DNA of 64,000 nucleotides from Kordia algicida OT-1 (GCF_000154725.1 NZ_DS544873.1:2086713-2150712), one strand, 5' to 3'. Positions 52,437 through 62,791 are shown, counted from the first letter of the stretch. Translations and numbers: made by a program. The notes: generated by a model from the letters alone, not told the origin.

Positions 52437-52987
52437 GTCAACAGTTCTAATATACAAATTAATATCAGCGATTCCTTTGCATAATGTCCGCGTAATTTTT
52501 CAACAGCTTGGCGCACATACGATTTGAAAGTTCCTAACGGAACGCCCATTTCTTCGTGTGCTTCTTTGTGTGTAAGTCCGTTGAAATATACGAGTTGTAT
52601 CGCTTTTTGGTGATGTGGTTCTAACTTTGCCAATACACCTTTCAACTCTGTATGCAATTCTTGATTTTCTGTTATACCTTCATCTTTATATACACTTAAA
52701 TCTTCCGTTTGGATGAGTTTATCCTGTTTTCTAAGAAAATTTAACGTTGTATTTCTAGCAATTCTATACAGCCATGTATAAAATTTTCCTTTAGATGCGT
52801 CGTACAAATGTGATTTATTCCAAGCTTTCATAAAAGTTTCTTGTAAAATTTCTTGGGCAGCTTCTTCATTTCTACACATCCGAATAATTACACCATAAAT
52901 AGCACCAGAATACGAGTCGTATAGCTTGGATAGCGCAGCTTCATCACGATTTTGAAATTGCTCAATAAGTAAGGTGTTGTCTTTCAC
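52433..52987 (-). CDS. ECF-type RNA polymerase sigma-70 factor (RskA-paired)
   Basis: The 184-residue sigma factor has region 2 (DEAALSKLYDSYSGAIYGVI, then EEAAQEILQETFMKAW) and region 4 (KLEPHHQKAIQLVYFNGLTH, HEEMGVPLGTFKSYVRQ) as in SigK-type factors. The start is taken as GTG at 52987. The longer frame begins at a TTG at 53008 inside the -7 promoter box and could not be transcribed from that promoter. The stop overlaps the anti-sigma ATG. Confidence 0.88.
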   Translation of the reverse strand: MKDNTLLIEQFQNRDEAALSKLYDSYSGAIYGVIIRMCRNEEAAQEILQETFMKAWNKSHLYDASKGKFYTWLYRIARNTTLNFLRKQDKLIQTEDLSVYKDEGITENQELHTELKGVLAKLEPHHQKAIQLVYFNGLTHKEAHEEMGVPLGTFKSYVRQAVEKLRGHYAKESLILICILELLT

Positions 52988-53005
52988 TTTTGAAATAAAT
53001 CTTAT

Positions 53006-53041
53006 CAAATTTAAAAAAAAAATTCACCTAGCTCATCCAAA
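53006..53041 (-). promoter_or_regulatory. Bacteroidetes-type promoter of the third sigma unit
   Basis: On the minus strand a perfect -7 box TAAATTTG (53006-53013) is preceded by TTTG (53038-53041) at 24 bases, a little long. The predicted start near 52999 leaves a leader of about 12 bases before the GTG at 52987. Confidence 0.5.
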
Positions 53042-53126
53042 CAGTAAAAACTTGTGTATATAAAAATGAAAGCGCTTAAGAATAAATAAAAAAAGAACTA
53101 AAAATTAAAAATCTAAAAAAATTATT

Positions 53127-53639
53127 ATGAAAAAATTAATCCTAACAATTACAACTGTAGCTTTATTTTTATGTACAGCAAAAACCAATGCGCAAAATAA
53201 AGATATTGTAGATATTGCTGCATCAAACAAAAGTTTTTCAACATTAGTGACTGCGGTAAAAGCTGCTGGTTTGGTAGAAGCATTAAAATCTGAAGGACCA
53301 TTTACAGTATTTGCTCCAACAAATAATGCATTCGCAAAAATTGACGCAAACACTTTAGGTGCTTTATTGAAACCAGAAAACAAGTCAAAATTAACTAGCA
53401 TTCTAACATATCATGTCATCAAGGGAAAATTAACTGCAAAAGATGTAGTTGCTGCTTTGAAAAAGGGAAAAGGAAAAGTGACGTTAACAACGCTTAGCGG
53501 AGCAAAAATAACTGTCGTTCAAAACGACAAAGGAATTTGGTTGAAAGACGCTAACGGGAATTATAGCATGATTTCAAAAACAGATATCATGGCGAGTAAT
53601 GGCGTAATTCACGTAATTGATAGCGTAGTGATGCCATAA
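53127..53639 (+). CDS. Fasciclin (FAS1) domain secreted protein
   Basis: The 170-residue product has a signal peptide (cleavage near NAQN, residue 22) and one FAS1 domain from about 25 to the end: KDIVDIAASNKSFSTLVTAV, PFTVFAPTNNAFAKI, ILTYHVIKGKLTAKDV and NGVIHVIDSVVMP are the usual conserved boxes (H1, YH and H2 regions). Single-FAS1 proteins are thought to mediate adhesion. It is divergent from the sigma unit and may be part of its regulon, which is a guess from position. Confidence 0.92.
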   Translation: MKKLILTITTVALFLCTAKTNAQNKDIVDIAASNKSFSTLVTAVKAAGLVEALKSEGPFTVFAPTNNAFAKIDANTLGALLKPENKSKLTSILTYHVIKGKLTAKDVVAALKKGKGKVTLTTLSGAKITVVQNDKGIWLKDANGNYSMISKTDIMASNGVIHVIDSVVMP

Positions 53640-53664
53640 TTAGTGTTGGTTAGTTTTACAATTC

Positions 53665-53701
53665 AGAGGAACGTTTTTCTTAGAAAGCGTTTCTCTTTTT
53701 T
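53665..53701 (+). terminator. Terminator of the fasciclin gene
   Basis: Arms AGAGGAACG (53665-53673) and CGTTTCTCT (53688-53696) pair with one wobble and are followed by T residues. Confidence 0.7.
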
Positions 53702-53702
53702 A

Positions 53703-53760
53703 GGTGTTTGGTGTTTGGTGTTTGGTGTTTGGTGTTTGGTGTTTGGTGTTTGGTGTTTGG
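53703..53760. repeat. Heptamer tandem repeat, (GGTGTTT)8
   Basis: Eight perfect copies of GGTGTTT plus GG run from 53703 to 53760. The following 60 bases are a looser mixture of CCTAAAACC-type motifs up to the end of the convergent gene. The unit length equals that of the array at 22211 although the sequence differs. Confidence 0.95.
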
Positions 53761-53834
53761 TAAGAAATTTCAAAAATCCTAAATCCCAAGACCTAAAACC
53801 CATAACCTAAGACCTAAAACTCAACACCCAAAAC

Positions 53835-54362
53835 CTATTTCCCTTTCGCTCCTACAAACTGCTGTGATTTGTTCTTAAACAATACATTAAACGTTGTCAA
53901 GCTTCCATACATTCTAGTAATATACTGTTGTAAGTCTACTTTTTCTTGATCGTCTAGATTTTTGTTTGAATTGATTTTTTGCTCCATCACACGAATACGA
54001 TCGCGCAACATGACTATTTTGTGGAAAAAACCATCAATCGGAATTTCTTTACTTTTTAAATTGGTATCGCCAGGTTCTAAAATCATCTTTCCGCCTTTCC
54101 ATTTATCAGCAATCGGAATAATTTCAGATACATCCGACCATTTTTTAAGCATCTTACGCAAAATAGTTTCTACTTCATAAAAACTCACGCTATCCACCTC
54201 ATCTTCTACAGCATCAATCACTTCAAAATCGCTATCAATATCAATCGTTTCCAATCCGTTTTCAATAAAAGTTACCCAATAATGCTTAGAAGTTACGTTG
54301 GTTACCACACCCAATCCATATTCAGGGTGTTTAATTCGTGAGCTTATTCCTAAAATATTCAT
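53835..54362 (-). CDS. Cytoplasmic protein with an SH3-like N-terminus, unknown function
   Basis: The 175-residue protein begins with a small beta domain (1-55: GISSRIKHPEYGLGVVTNVT, SKHYWVTFIENGLETI) that looks like a CarD/Tudor or SH3-like module, followed by helices. A related protein is common in flavobacteria, without assigned function. No signal peptide. It is a single gene, divergent from the DUF4846 lipoprotein gene. Confidence 0.6.
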   Translation of the reverse strand: MNILGISSRIKHPEYGLGVVTNVTSKHYWVTFIENGLETIDIDSDFEVIDAVEDEVDSVSFYEVETILRKMLKKWSDVSEIIPIADKWKGGKMILEPGDTNLKSKEIPIDGFFHKIVMLRDRIRVMEQKINSNKNLDDQEKVDLQQYITRMYGSLTTFNVLFKNKSQQFVGAKGK

Positions 54363-54449
54363 CTTTTTTGTAGTTATTATTTCTATAAAATTATTAATTC
54401 GCTGTATTATTTCGTAGCTTTAATACATAAAAGTAAAAATAAACATCAA

Positions 54450-55304
54450 ATGCGAAATTCAACTATATTTTCTATAAAAAATACTGTTTTTCTAGTGTTT
54501 TTAAGTTTGCTGTTTCTCGCTTGTGCGGAAGAAAAAAAACGAGAAACAACTCCTACGAAAGAAATCGCATTACAGCAAGAAACTGAAACAGAACAACAAT
54601 TGATAAATCCTGCGGGAAAAACCATTCAAGCGCGTTTCAATACACCAAAAAATTACCATAGAATTCCCCTTGAAGCGACACACTTTGGAAGCTACCTCAG
54701 AAAACTTCCACTAAAGAAATTTAACAGCGCTGTAAAATACTTTGATGGACGCGAAAAATATAACAACAACGTGTACATTTCAGTTGTAGATATGGAAATT
54801 GGCACGCGCGACTTACAACAATGCGCAGATGCTGTGATGCGATTGCGTGGCGAATTCCTCTTTGAGCAAAATCGATTGCAAGACATTCACTTTAATTTCC
54901 TATCAGACGGAAAACCACGATATTTCAAAAAATATGCAAAAGGCGATCATTCTTATAAAAAATTCAGACGCTACATGAATTACATTTTCGCGTATGCAAA
55001 TACAGCTTCTTTACGAAAAGAATTGGCAAAAGTTCCCAACATAAAAGACATTCAAGTTGGCGATGTATTTATTCAGCAAGGAAATCCTTTTGGACATGCG
55101 GTTATAGTTGTAGATGTTGCACAAAACTCGCAAGGAGAAAAAATATTTATGATTGCACAAAGCTACATGCCTGCACAAGAAACTCAAATATTAGTCAATC
55201 AAAATAACCAAAATATCAGTCCGTGGTATGTTGCCGAAGAAGGAACATTACAAACTCCCGAATGGACGTTTAAAAGCTCGGACTTAAGAAGATTTAAAGA
55301 CTGA
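54450..55304 (+). CDS. DUF4846 lipoprotein
   Basis: The 284-residue product has a lipoprotein signal (lipid cysteine 25 in LLFLACAEEKK) and a DUF4846 domain from about 55: RIPLEATHFGSYLRKLPLKK, DGREKYNNNVYISVVDMEIG and RDLQQCADAVMRLRGEFLF are typical. The late segment GDVFIQQGNPFGHAVIVVDVA resembles NlpC/P60-like folds, suggesting a possible amidase or peptidase activity, but no function is established for the family. It is followed 30 bases later by another envelope protein gene. Confidence 0.8.
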   Translation: MRNSTIFSIKNTVFLVFLSLLFLACAEEKKRETTPTKEIALQQETETEQQLINPAGKTIQARFNTPKNYHRIPLEATHFGSYLRKLPLKKFNSAVKYFDGREKYNNNVYISVVDMEIGTRDLQQCADAVMRLRGEFLFEQNRLQDIHFNFLSDGKPRYFKKYAKGDHSYKKFRRYMNYIFAYANTASLRKELAKVPNIKDIQVGDVFIQQGNPFGHAVIVVDVAQNSQGEKIFMIAQSYMPAQETQILVNQNNQNISPWYVAEEGTLQTPEWTFKSSDLRRFKD

Positions 55305-55334
55305 TTCTACAAATAAATCCTCAATCCCAAATCA

Positions 55335-56045
55335 ATGAAAAAATTTTTAAAAATTCTAGGAAAATTCATCTTAGGAATTCTTGTAACACTGCTCATCGTT
55401 TTCTCTGTAGTTTATATAAAATATAACGAACCTTTGCCTAAAGGTGTAAAAAGTGCAGAAGCAGATGATATGGCAACAAAAATGCTAAACGCTGTAAATT
55501 ACGACGCTTACAAAAACACACGGTATTTGAGTTGGACATTTCCTGGTGGACATCATTATGTGTGGGATAAAGATCAGTATAAAGTTGATGTCTCTTGGAA
55601 TACTACAAAAGTAGCCCTAAACCTAAAACAACCAAATACAAGTGCTGTTACTATTGATGGTGAAGCAGTTACTGGCAATGAAAAAACGGAAGTTATTAAA
55701 ACCGCTGAAACGTACTTTAACAATGACTCTTTTTGGTTGGTAGCGCCTTACAAAGTTTTTGACAAAGGTGTCACGCGAAGTATTGTTACCAACAATGATG
55801 GACAAAAAGGGTTACTTATTACCTACGCTTCTGGCGGAAATACTCCAGGAGATTCTTATTTATGGTTTTTAGATGAAAACGGACGTCCAACAGGCTATCA
55901 AATGTGGGTGAGTATCATTCCTATTGGCGGATTATACGCTTCATGGGAAAATTGGCAAACCATGGAAAGCGGAATTCCACTCGCAACACTCCATACAATT
56001 CTCATACTAGATTTAGACATAAAAAACGTGAAAGCTTGGAACTAA
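55335..56045 (+). CDS. Membrane-anchored protein of unknown function
   Basis: The 236-residue product has a single N-terminal membrane segment (about 9-28) and a periplasmic domain with many aromatic residues (YLSWTFPGGHHYVWDKDQY, then YLWFLDENGRPTGYQMWVS). The domain pattern is common in Bacteroidetes proteins and has no name I know. It lies 30 bases after the DUF4846 gene, so co-transcription is likely. Confidence 0.6.
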   Translation: MKKFLKILGKFILGILVTLLIVFSVVYIKYNEPLPKGVKSAEADDMATKMLNAVNYDAYKNTRYLSWTFPGGHHYVWDKDQYKVDVSWNTTKVALNLKQPNTSAVTIDGEAVTGNEKTEVIKTAETYFNNDSFWLVAPYKVFDKGVTRSIVTNNDGQKGLLITYASGGNTPGDSYLWFLDENGRPTGYQMWVSIIPIGGLYASWENWQTMESGIPLATLHTILILDLDIKNVKAWN

Positions 56046-56167
56046 ATGAACTAACATTTGTTAAATTTTAATATAATCTCATATTAAATGTTAAAAGTTT
56101 CTTATCAAATACCAAAAAAAGAGTTAACTTTAGCCCACTTTTATTAAACTAAATTTAATCTTAAATT

Positions 56168-58885
56168 ATGAGAAAGAATTACTTTTTTATACTATTATTA
56201 ATTCCCCTATTAGGTTTTTCGCAAGGAAGATCATTTTGGAAAAAAACTGATGCTACTAAATTTTCCCCAGAAGAATTAGTAGAAAGAGCTTCTACACCTA
56301 TGGTATATGACACATATACTTTAGACTTTGCTTCTTTAAAACAACTGTTAAGTGCAGCACCAGACAGAGACTTAAATATTGCTTCAGAAATTGTCGTACA
56401 ATTTCCTGGCGCAGAAGGAAAAATGGAAACTTTTGAAGTATACAATGCTTCTATCATGGAACCTGAATTTGCTGCAAACTACCCAGAAATTCAATCGTAT
56501 GTAGCTGTCAGTAGAGAAAATACAGGAACAATTATCCGTTTCTCAACTACAGTTTTTGGATTTCATGCAACAGTACATGCCATTGGTAAAACCATGTATA
56601 TTGATCCATTAACAAAAGATTTGAACACATACATCATGTATGCTAAAGAAAATCTCTACAGCAACCTTGAAAGTAGAATTGGTTGTTTGGTTGATGAAAG
56701 TACAGAAGACAGAACAAGTACAGATGGTGCTTATGTCCCAGAAAATGCAATTGATGGAACTCTAAGAACATTCCGTTTAGCATTAGCTTGTACACAAGAA
56801 TACGCAAACTATCACATCAACGCTGCTGGGCAACAAGCTGCATCAGACGCTGTAAAAAGAGCAACTGTATTAGCTGCAATGAACGTTACTATGACAAGAG
56901 TAAACGCTGTTTTTGAAAGAGACATGTCGTTAACAATGACTTTAGTAGACAATACAAGTATCATTTTCTTAGCAGAAGATGACGGATATACAGATAGTGA
57001 TTCAAATGCACTTATCAACCAAAACCAAGCAATTTGTGATGCTAATATCGGAACGGCTAACTACGACATCGGTCACGTATTCAGTACTGGTGGTGGTGGA
57101 TTGGCTGCTCGTGGAGGAATTTGCTATAGTAACGCAAAAGCGGCGGCTGTAACTGGTTCGCCAAACCCTGTAGGTGATCCTTTTGATATTGACTTCGTAG
57201 CACACGAAATGGGACACCAATATGGAGCAAACCATACGTTTAACGGTGGACAAGGTTCTTGTTCTGGTGGAAACAGAAGTGCAACAACTGCTGTTGAGCC
57301 AGGAAGTGGAACTACAATTATGGCATATGCTGGAATTTGTGGTTCAGACAATGTTCAAAACAATAGTGACGATCATTTTCATGCCATCAGTATCAACGAA
57401 ATGTGGATTCGTATTACACCTCCAGGTGAGCCTGTTTGTTCTACAAACACTGCAAATGGAAACACTGCACCAACTGTAGATGCAGGAGATGACTACACAA
57501 TTCCTTACGGAACAGCTTTTACCTTATCAGGAACGGCTACAGATCCAGACGGAACTACATTATCATACTGCTGGGAACAAACAGATGTAGGAATTACTAC
57601 AAACCAACCATCTACAACAAATACAACAGATCCTCAATTTAGATCTTACTCTCCAATGACAACAGGAGATCGTACATTCCCACAACTAAGCGATATCTTG
57701 GATGATAACTTAACACCGCAATGGGAAGTAATGCCTAGCGTTGCCAGAACAATGGATTTTGCTTTAACAGTAAGAGACAACGGAACGCCAAACGGAGGAC
57801 AAACAAATAGAGACAACATGACAGTTACTTTGGCAAACACAGGACCATTTAGAGTAACTGCTCCAGATACTACAAACGAAAGTTTTGTTTCAGGATCATC
57901 TACAACAATTACTTGGGATGTTGCTGGAACTACAGCTAACGGAATCAACACTTCAAATGTAAACATCTTATTTTCAACAGATGGCGGACAAAACTTTGAT
58001 ACTGTCTTAGCAAGTAATACTCCTAACGATGGTTCTGAGTCGATTACATTCCCAGTTGTATTTGAGCCATATTGTAGAATTAAAATTGAAGCTGTAGGAA
58101 ATATTTTCTTTGCAATCTCAAAATCATTCTCAGTTGGAGCAACAGTAACAACAAACACGGTATGTAATACATATACAACAGGGCCAATTGCTACTCCAAT
58201 TCCTGATGGTGGTGGAGCAAACGTACAAGGAACTCCCGTATTTATTCCTGTAACAGTTACAGAAACTACGCCAATCACAGATTTAAGAGTAAGTGCTGAT
58301 GTAACGCACTCCTATATTGGAGACTTAATTATGCAATTACAACCAGCTCCTGGAGGATTTGCTAACATTTGGGCAAGAAGTTGTAACGATGCTCAATATG
58401 GAAATATTGATATCACTTTCAAAGATGGTGAACCTTCAATTATGTGTGCTTCTCCAACAGTAGGTTTAGCTTCTCCCGCAAATCCAATGGATGCATTTAA
58501 CGGAAACGATCCTTCTGGAACTTGGAACTTAGTTTTTGTTGATTTCTTTAACGGAGATACCGGAGTTGTAAACGAGTGGTCTGTTGAACTTTGTAATACA
58601 ACAACTACTGTGGTATTGAGCAACGAAGAATTCGCTTTAGACAACTTTGCTTTATATCCAAATCCAAACAAAGGAGAATTCTCTTTATCATTTAGCTCGC
58701 AGTCTGGTGAAGATATTGACATAAATGTATACGATGTATCAGGAAGATTAGTACACACTAAAAACTACAATGCTACATCAACATTCAACGAAAATATTTC
58801 ATTGAAAAATGTAAGTTCAGGGATGTACTTAATCACAGTAACTGACCAAGACAGAACCGTAACTAAGAAATTAATTATCGAATAA
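56168..58885 (+). CDS. Secreted reprolysin-like zinc metalloprotease with type IX sorting domain
   Basis: The 905-residue product has a signal peptide (residues 1-18), a propeptide, and an M12B-like metalloprotease domain with the extended zinc motif HEMGHQYGANH (346-356) and a following AYAGICG Met-turn-like segment. After it come an Ig/PKD-like region, a proprotein-convertase P-domain (near TPIPDGGGANVQGTPVFIPV), and a C-terminal type IX sorting domain (about 830-905, FALYPNPNKGEFSLSF, ending KKLIIE). It should be exported by the type IX system of which PorQ is part. Its own terminator follows. Confidence 0.95.
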   Translation: MRKNYFFILLLIPLLGFSQGRSFWKKTDATKFSPEELVERASTPMVYDTYTLDFASLKQLLSAAPDRDLNIASEIVVQFPGAEGKMETFEVYNASIMEPEFAANYPEIQSYVAVSRENTGTIIRFSTTVFGFHATVHAIGKTMYIDPLTKDLNTYIMYAKENLYSNLESRIGCLVDESTEDRTSTDGAYVPENAIDGTLRTFRLALACTQEYANYHINAAGQQAASDAVKRATVLAAMNVTMTRVNAVFERDMSLTMTLVDNTSIIFLAEDDGYTDSDSNALINQNQAICDANIGTANYDIGHVFSTGGGGLAARGGICYSNAKAAAVTGSPNPVGDPFDIDFVAHEMGHQYGANHTFNGGQGSCSGGNRSATTAVEPGSGTTIMAYAGICGSDNVQNNSDDHFHAISINEMWIRITPPGEPVCSTNTANGNTAPTVDAGDDYTIPYGTAFTLSGTATDPDGTTLSYCWEQTDVGITTNQPSTTNTTDPQFRSYSPMTTGDRTFPQLSDILDDNLTPQWEVMPSVARTMDFALTVRDNGTPNGGQTNRDNMTVTLANTGPFRVTAPDTTNESFVSGSSTTITWDVAGTTANGINTSNVNILFSTDGGQNFDTVLASNTPNDGSESITFPVVFEPYCRIKIEAVGNIFFAISKSFSVGATVTTNTVCNTYTTGPIATPIPDGGGANVQGTPVFIPVTVTETTPITDLRVSADVTHSYIGDLIMQLQPAPGGFANIWARSCNDAQYGNIDITFKDGEPSIMCASPTVGLASPANPMDAFNGNDPSGTWNLVFVDFFNGDTGVVNEWSVELCNTTTTVVLSNEEFALDNFALYPNPNKGEFSLSFSSQSGEDIDINVYDVSGRLVHTKNYNATSTFNENISLKNVSSGMYLITVTDQDRTVTKKLIIE

Positions 58886-58906
58886 TTAAATTTCTCAACA
58901 ATACCA

Positions 58907-58940
58907 AAAACTCCGAAGCACACGTTTCGGAGTTTTTTTA
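58907..58940 (+). terminator. Terminator of the metalloprotease gene
   Basis: Arms AAAACTCCGAA (58907-58917) and TTCGGAGTTTT (58926-58936) end in a T-run. The first ATG of the following small gene lies at its edge. Confidence 0.85.
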
Positions 58941-59341
58941 TGAACTCACTTTTTATGGATACAATCTTTAACTACACTTATGAAATCTTAATCTGGCTTG
59001 CCAATCTAACAGGATTTAGCTACAAAGAAATAAACATCATTATATGGTTTATACTTATTCCACTTTCGTGGATGCTACTTCTCGATAAAATTTACCGTCA
59101 GCGAAAATTCACGATCATCTTTAGTCTGCTTATCGCGATTTTGCTCATTGCAATTCCAGACTTCACACGGTTTTGTAATTGGCTTTTTCAAAAATCAGTA
59201 GATTTCTTAAATACGTTTAATACGCTCGGAAGCAACTATGTAGCTTCCTCAGTAATCATTTGTGTATTAATTCCTATTGTGATTTATGTGATTTTAATAA
59301 AAAAGGCATTCTTTAAACAAAACGAAAATCATGCACTTTAA
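58940..59341 (+). CDS. Small three-helix membrane protein, unknown function
   Basis: The 133-residue protein has three or four hydrophobic segments (about 28-45, 53-72 and 97-120). No family is recognised. The true start is uncertain: the ATG at 58940 falls just after the terminator stem of the gene before it, and a second ATG at 58955 (residue 6) is equally possible. Confidence 0.5.
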   Translation: MNSLFMDTIFNYTYEILIWLANLTGFSYKEINIIIWFILIPLSWMLLLDKIYRQRKFTIIFSLLIAILLIAIPDFTRFCNWLFQKSVDFLNTFNTLGSNYVASSVIICVLIPIVIYVILIKKAFFKQNENHAL

Positions 59342-59448
59342 CTATATAAAGAAAACGATTAGTTCCGTAAAAAATAATACTCTAAGTAAAATCTCAAATT
59401 AGTTAAAAATTGAAATTGTTCCGACTAACTTTCTGCTATTAAAATTCG

Positions 59449-59456
59449 TATCTTTG
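59449..59456 (+). promoter_or_regulatory. -7 promoter box of uvrA
   Basis: TATCTTTG is a perfect TANNTTTG match. The predicted start near 59463 lies upstream of the ATG at 59474 and downstream of the alternative TTG at 59462, so it supports the shorter start. No TTTG at the usual distance is seen. Confidence 0.6.
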
Positions 59457-59473
59457 CGTTTTTGCAAAAAACT

Positions 59474-62302
59474 ATGACGAATTACGAAGAAAATATAGAA
59501 GTACAAGGCGCTAGAGTTCACAACCTAAAGAACATTGATGTGACCATTCCTAGAGAAAAATTGGTCGTAATTACAGGACTTTCTGGAAGTGGAAAATCTT
59601 CTTTAGCATTTGACACAATTTACGCCGAAGGACAACGTCGTTACATCGAAACATTTTCTGCGTATGCACGACAATTTCTTGGTGGACTAGAGCGACCTGA
59701 TGTTGATAAAATTGATGGTTTATCGCCTGTAATTGCCATAGAACAAAAAACAACTAGCAAAAGTCCGCGATCTACCGTTGGAACTATCACAGAAATTTAC
59801 GATTTCTTACGTTTACTATTTGCCAGAGCTTCTGATGCGTACAGTTACAATTCTGGTGAAAAAATGATTAGTTATAGCGATGAGCAAATCAAAGATTTAA
59901 TTCTGAATGATTTTAACGGAAAGCGTGTCAACATCCTCGCTCCTATCATACGTTCGCGTAAAGGACATTACCGCGAATTATTCGAAAACATCGGGAAACA
60001 AGGCTTTGTAAAAGTTCGTGTAGATGGCGAAATTCTAGATATTGAAAAAGGCATGCGACTCGATCGTTACAAAACGCACGATATTGAAATCGTTATTGAT
60101 CGTTTAGTCATAAATGATGAGGTTGATAATGACAAACGTCTTACAGAAACCATCAAAACGGCAATGTATCATGGCGACGATGTGCTTATGGTCATCGATC
60201 AAGATGCGCCAAAAGAAGCACGCTATTTCAGTAGAAACTTGATGTGTCCGTCTTCAGGAATTTCGTATCCAAATCCAGAGCCAAATACCTTCTCGTTCAA
60301 CTCTCCAAAAGGCATGTGTCCGAATTGTAATGGTTTGGGGACGCTGTACGAAGTCAACGAAGAAAAAGTAATTCCAGATACCAAAGCAACAATCAAAGGT
60401 GGCGGAATTGCTCCTTTAGGTGAATATAAAAAATCATGGATCTTCAAGCAATTGGAAATCATTGCAGAACGTTACGAATTCAAACTCAGCGATCCAATCA
60501 AAGATATTCCAAAGGAAGCGATGAACGTAATTCTAAACGGTGGAAACGAAAAATTTTCTGTAGTCAGTAAAACATTAGGTGTTACGCGTGATTATAAAAT
60601 TGATTTTGAAGGAATAGTAAGTTTTATCAAAAATCAATATGAAGACAGCGATTCATCTTCCATCAAACGTTGGGCAAAAAATTACATGGACAAAGTAAAT
60701 TGCTCCGAATGTGGTGGTTCGCGCTTGCGTAAAGAATCATTATACTTTAAAGTAAACAAAAAAAATATCGCCGAACTTGCTAATATGGACGTTGTAGAAT
60801 TGTCTGCATGGTTTGATGATTTAAAGAATAATCTATCCGAAAAACAACAAAAAATTGCCACGGAAGTTGTCAAAGAAATATCAACACGTTTGCGATTCCT
60901 ATTAGATGTCGGATTAAATTATCTTTCACTCAACAGAAGCTCCAAATCACTTTCAGGTGGAGAAGCACAACGCATTCGTTTGGCGACACAAATTGGCTCA
61001 CAATTGGTTGGTGTTTTATATATTTTAGATGAACCAAGTATCGGATTGCACCAACGTGACAACGAAAAACTGATCAATTCGCTTGAATCTTTACGTGACA
61101 TTGGAAACTCCGTAATTGTCGTAGAACATGACAAAGACATGATAGAACGCGCCGATCATGTTATTGACATCGGTCCGCATGCGGGAAGACACGGTGGCGA
61201 AATTATCTCAGAAGGAACTCCGAAAGAATTATTAAATCATAATACGTTAACGGCAGCTTACTTAAATGGAACTAAAGAAATTGCGGTTCCAAAAGAACGC
61301 AGAAAAGGAAACGGTAAAAAAGTAGTTTTAAAAGGTGCCACAGGAAACAACTTAAAAAATGTTTCTGTTGAATTCCCGTTAGGAAAAATGATTGGTGTTA
61401 CGGGTGTTTCTGGAAGTGGAAAATCTACTTTAGTGAATGAAACGCTTTATCCAATCCTTAATGCTCACTTTTTCAATGCTGTCAAAGTCCCAATGCCGTA
61501 CAAAAGCATCAAAGGTTTGGAGCATATTGACAAAGTCATTGACATCAATCAATCGCCTATTGGTCGTACACCACGATCAAATCCAGCAACGTATACAGGA
61601 GTTTTCAGCGAAATACGAAGTCTGTACGCAAAAACACCAGAAGCAATGATTCGCGGGTACAAACCAGGAAGATTTAGCTTTAATGTAAAAGGTGGACGTT
61701 GTGAAACCTGTCAAGGTGGCGGATTGCGCGTGATAGAAATGAACTTCTTACCCGATGTATATGTAGAATGCGAAACCTGTAACGGAAAACGTTTTAACAG
61801 AGAAACACTCGAAATACGCTACAAAGGGAAATCGATTGCAGATGTCTTAAGCATGACCATGAATGAAGCAGTTGCTTTCTTTGAACACATTCCAAAAATA
61901 TACAGAAAACTAAAAACTATCAAAGATGTTGGTTTGGGCTATATTACGCTCGGACAACAAAGTACAACACTTTCTGGTGGTGAAGCACAACGTATCAAAC
62001 TTGCTACAGAACTTTCTAAACGAGACACTGGAAATACATTTTATATTCTGGATGAACCAACAACTGGATTGCATTTTGAAGACATTCGTGTTTTAATGGA
62101 AGTTTTGAATAAATTGGTTGACAAAGGAAATACTATTGTCGTCATAGAACATAACATGGACGTCATTAAAATGGCCGATCATATCATTGATATTGGTTAC
62201 GAAGCGGAAAAGTGGCGGACAAGTTGTGACAACCGGAACTCCAGAAGAAGTTGCCAACACAAAAAAAGTCACACTGCACGTTTCTTAAAAAAAGAACTCT
62301 AA
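59474..62302 (+). CDS. uvrA: Excinuclease ABC subunit A
   Basis: The 942-residue protein recognises DNA damage in nucleotide excision repair. Walker A motifs GLSGSGKS (35-42) and GVSGSGKS in the second half, two ABC signatures ([14 protein letters not shown] and [14 protein letters not shown]), and two zinc-finger CxxC sets ([20 protein letters not shown] with CETCNGKRF) are present. The start is ATG 59474, supported by the -7 box. Odd: between about 62200 and 62264 the reading frame gives [11 protein letters not shown]... instead of the expected glycine-rich GKGGGQVV...EEVANT, while the final [12 protein letters not shown] is normal. Two missing G and one missing A would restore the family sequence. 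Confidence 0.95.
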   Translation: MTNYEENIEVQGARVHNLKNIDVTIPREKLVVITGLSGSGKSSLAFDTIYAEGQRRYIETFSAYARQFLGGLERPDVDKIDGLSPVIAIEQKTTSKSPRSTVGTITEIYDFLRLLFARASDAYSYNSGEKMISYSDEQIKDLILNDFNGKRVNILAPIIRSRKGHYRELFENIGKQGFVKVRVDGEILDIEKGMRLDRYKTHDIEIVIDRLVINDEVDNDKRLTETIKTAMYHGDDVLMVIDQDAPKEARYFSRNLMCPSSGISYPNPEPNTFSFNSPKGMCPNCNGLGTLYEVNEEKVIPDTKATIKGGGIAPLGEYKKSWIFKQLEIIAERYEFKLSDPIKDIPKEAMNVILNGGNEKFSVVSKTLGVTRDYKIDFEGIVSFIKNQYEDSDSSSIKRWAKNYMDKVNCSECGGSRLRKESLYFKVNKKNIAELANMDVVELSAWFDDLKNNLSEKQQKIATEVVKEISTRLRFLLDVGLNYLSLNRSSKSLSGGEAQRIRLATQIGSQLVGVLYILDEPSIGLHQRDNEKLINSLESLRDIGNSVIVVEHDKDMIERADHVIDIGPHAGRHGGEIISEGTPKELLNHNTLTAAYLNGTKEIAVPKERRKGNGKKVVLKGATGNNLKNVSVEFPLGKMIGVTGVSGSGKSTLVNETLYPILNAHFFNAVKVPMPYKSIKGLEHIDKVIDINQSPIGRTPRSNPATYTGVFSEIRSLYAKTPEAMIRGYKPGRFSFNVKGGRCETCQGGGLRVIEMNFLPDVYVECETCNGKRFNRETLEIRYKGKSIADVLSMTMNEAVAFFEHIPKIYRKLKTIKDVGLGYITLGQQSTTLSGGEAQRIKLATELSKRDTGNTFYILDEPTTGLHFEDIRVLMEVLNKLVDKGNTIVVIEHNMDVIKMADHIIDIGYEAEKWRTSCDNRNSRRSCQHKKSHTARFLKKEL

Positions 62303-62327
62303 AAATTTAGAAAACTGCATACATGAA

Positions 62328-62361
62328 AAAAGAGTGTTTCCACTGCGAAACACTCTCTTTA
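62328..62361 (+). terminator. Terminator of uvrA
   Basis: Arms AGAGTGTTTC (62331-62340) and GAAACACTCT (62347-62356) with flanking A and T runs form a strong bidirectional hairpin 26 bases after the stop. Confidence 0.85.
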
Positions 62362-62791
62362 ACACTTGAATTAATAATAAACTACATAAACTAAACGCTA
62401 ATTATTTTCTTTTTCATAACTTTTATAGTTGAGAGTTTAGCCGAACTCAATAATCTTACGAGACAAATAAAGCGTTAAAACTTCTCTAGTTACAAGAGAA
62501 ATATCGTGAAGCGGAAAATGAGCGGTTAAACGTTACTATATAACGGTTGATGAAATCTGTTTTACAACGAATCGATTTTTATATCTAGATTTTATTAAAA
62601 TATTACGGAAAGCCAAATGAACGAGTTTATATATTGCATATTATGGTTGATTTGGTATGAACTCAATTAGGGAAGCTTACACGTAAAATTCCACACATTC
62701 TCCACAAGTTCAATTTCTTTTAGTAACTTATCTCGTAATTAACACAAATATAAACGAGTGTGTTAAGAACTAACTACCAAAACACCAGACC
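62362..62791. other. Intergenic DNA without a recognisable gene
   Basis: The 430 bases between the uvrA terminator and the broken membrane-protein gene show no protein-like frame, no RNA fold I can recognise and no repeat seen elsewhere in the window. It should contain the promoter of the downstream gene, but no TANNTTTG box was found at a suitable place. Confidence 0.4.

Noticed and set aside
53008-53008. TTG start for the third ECF sigma factor
   Set aside because: It falls inside the predicted -7 box. The GTG at 52987 leaves a short leader and keeps all of region 2.
57646-58278. 210-codon minus-strand ORF opposite the metalloprotease
   Set aside because: It lies wholly within a well-supported gene with catalytic motifs and has no start signal or domain.
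59462-59473. TTG start for uvrA giving four extra residues
   Set aside because: The -7 box at 59449-59456 places the transcript start after this codon, and the ATG at 59474 fits the family start better.
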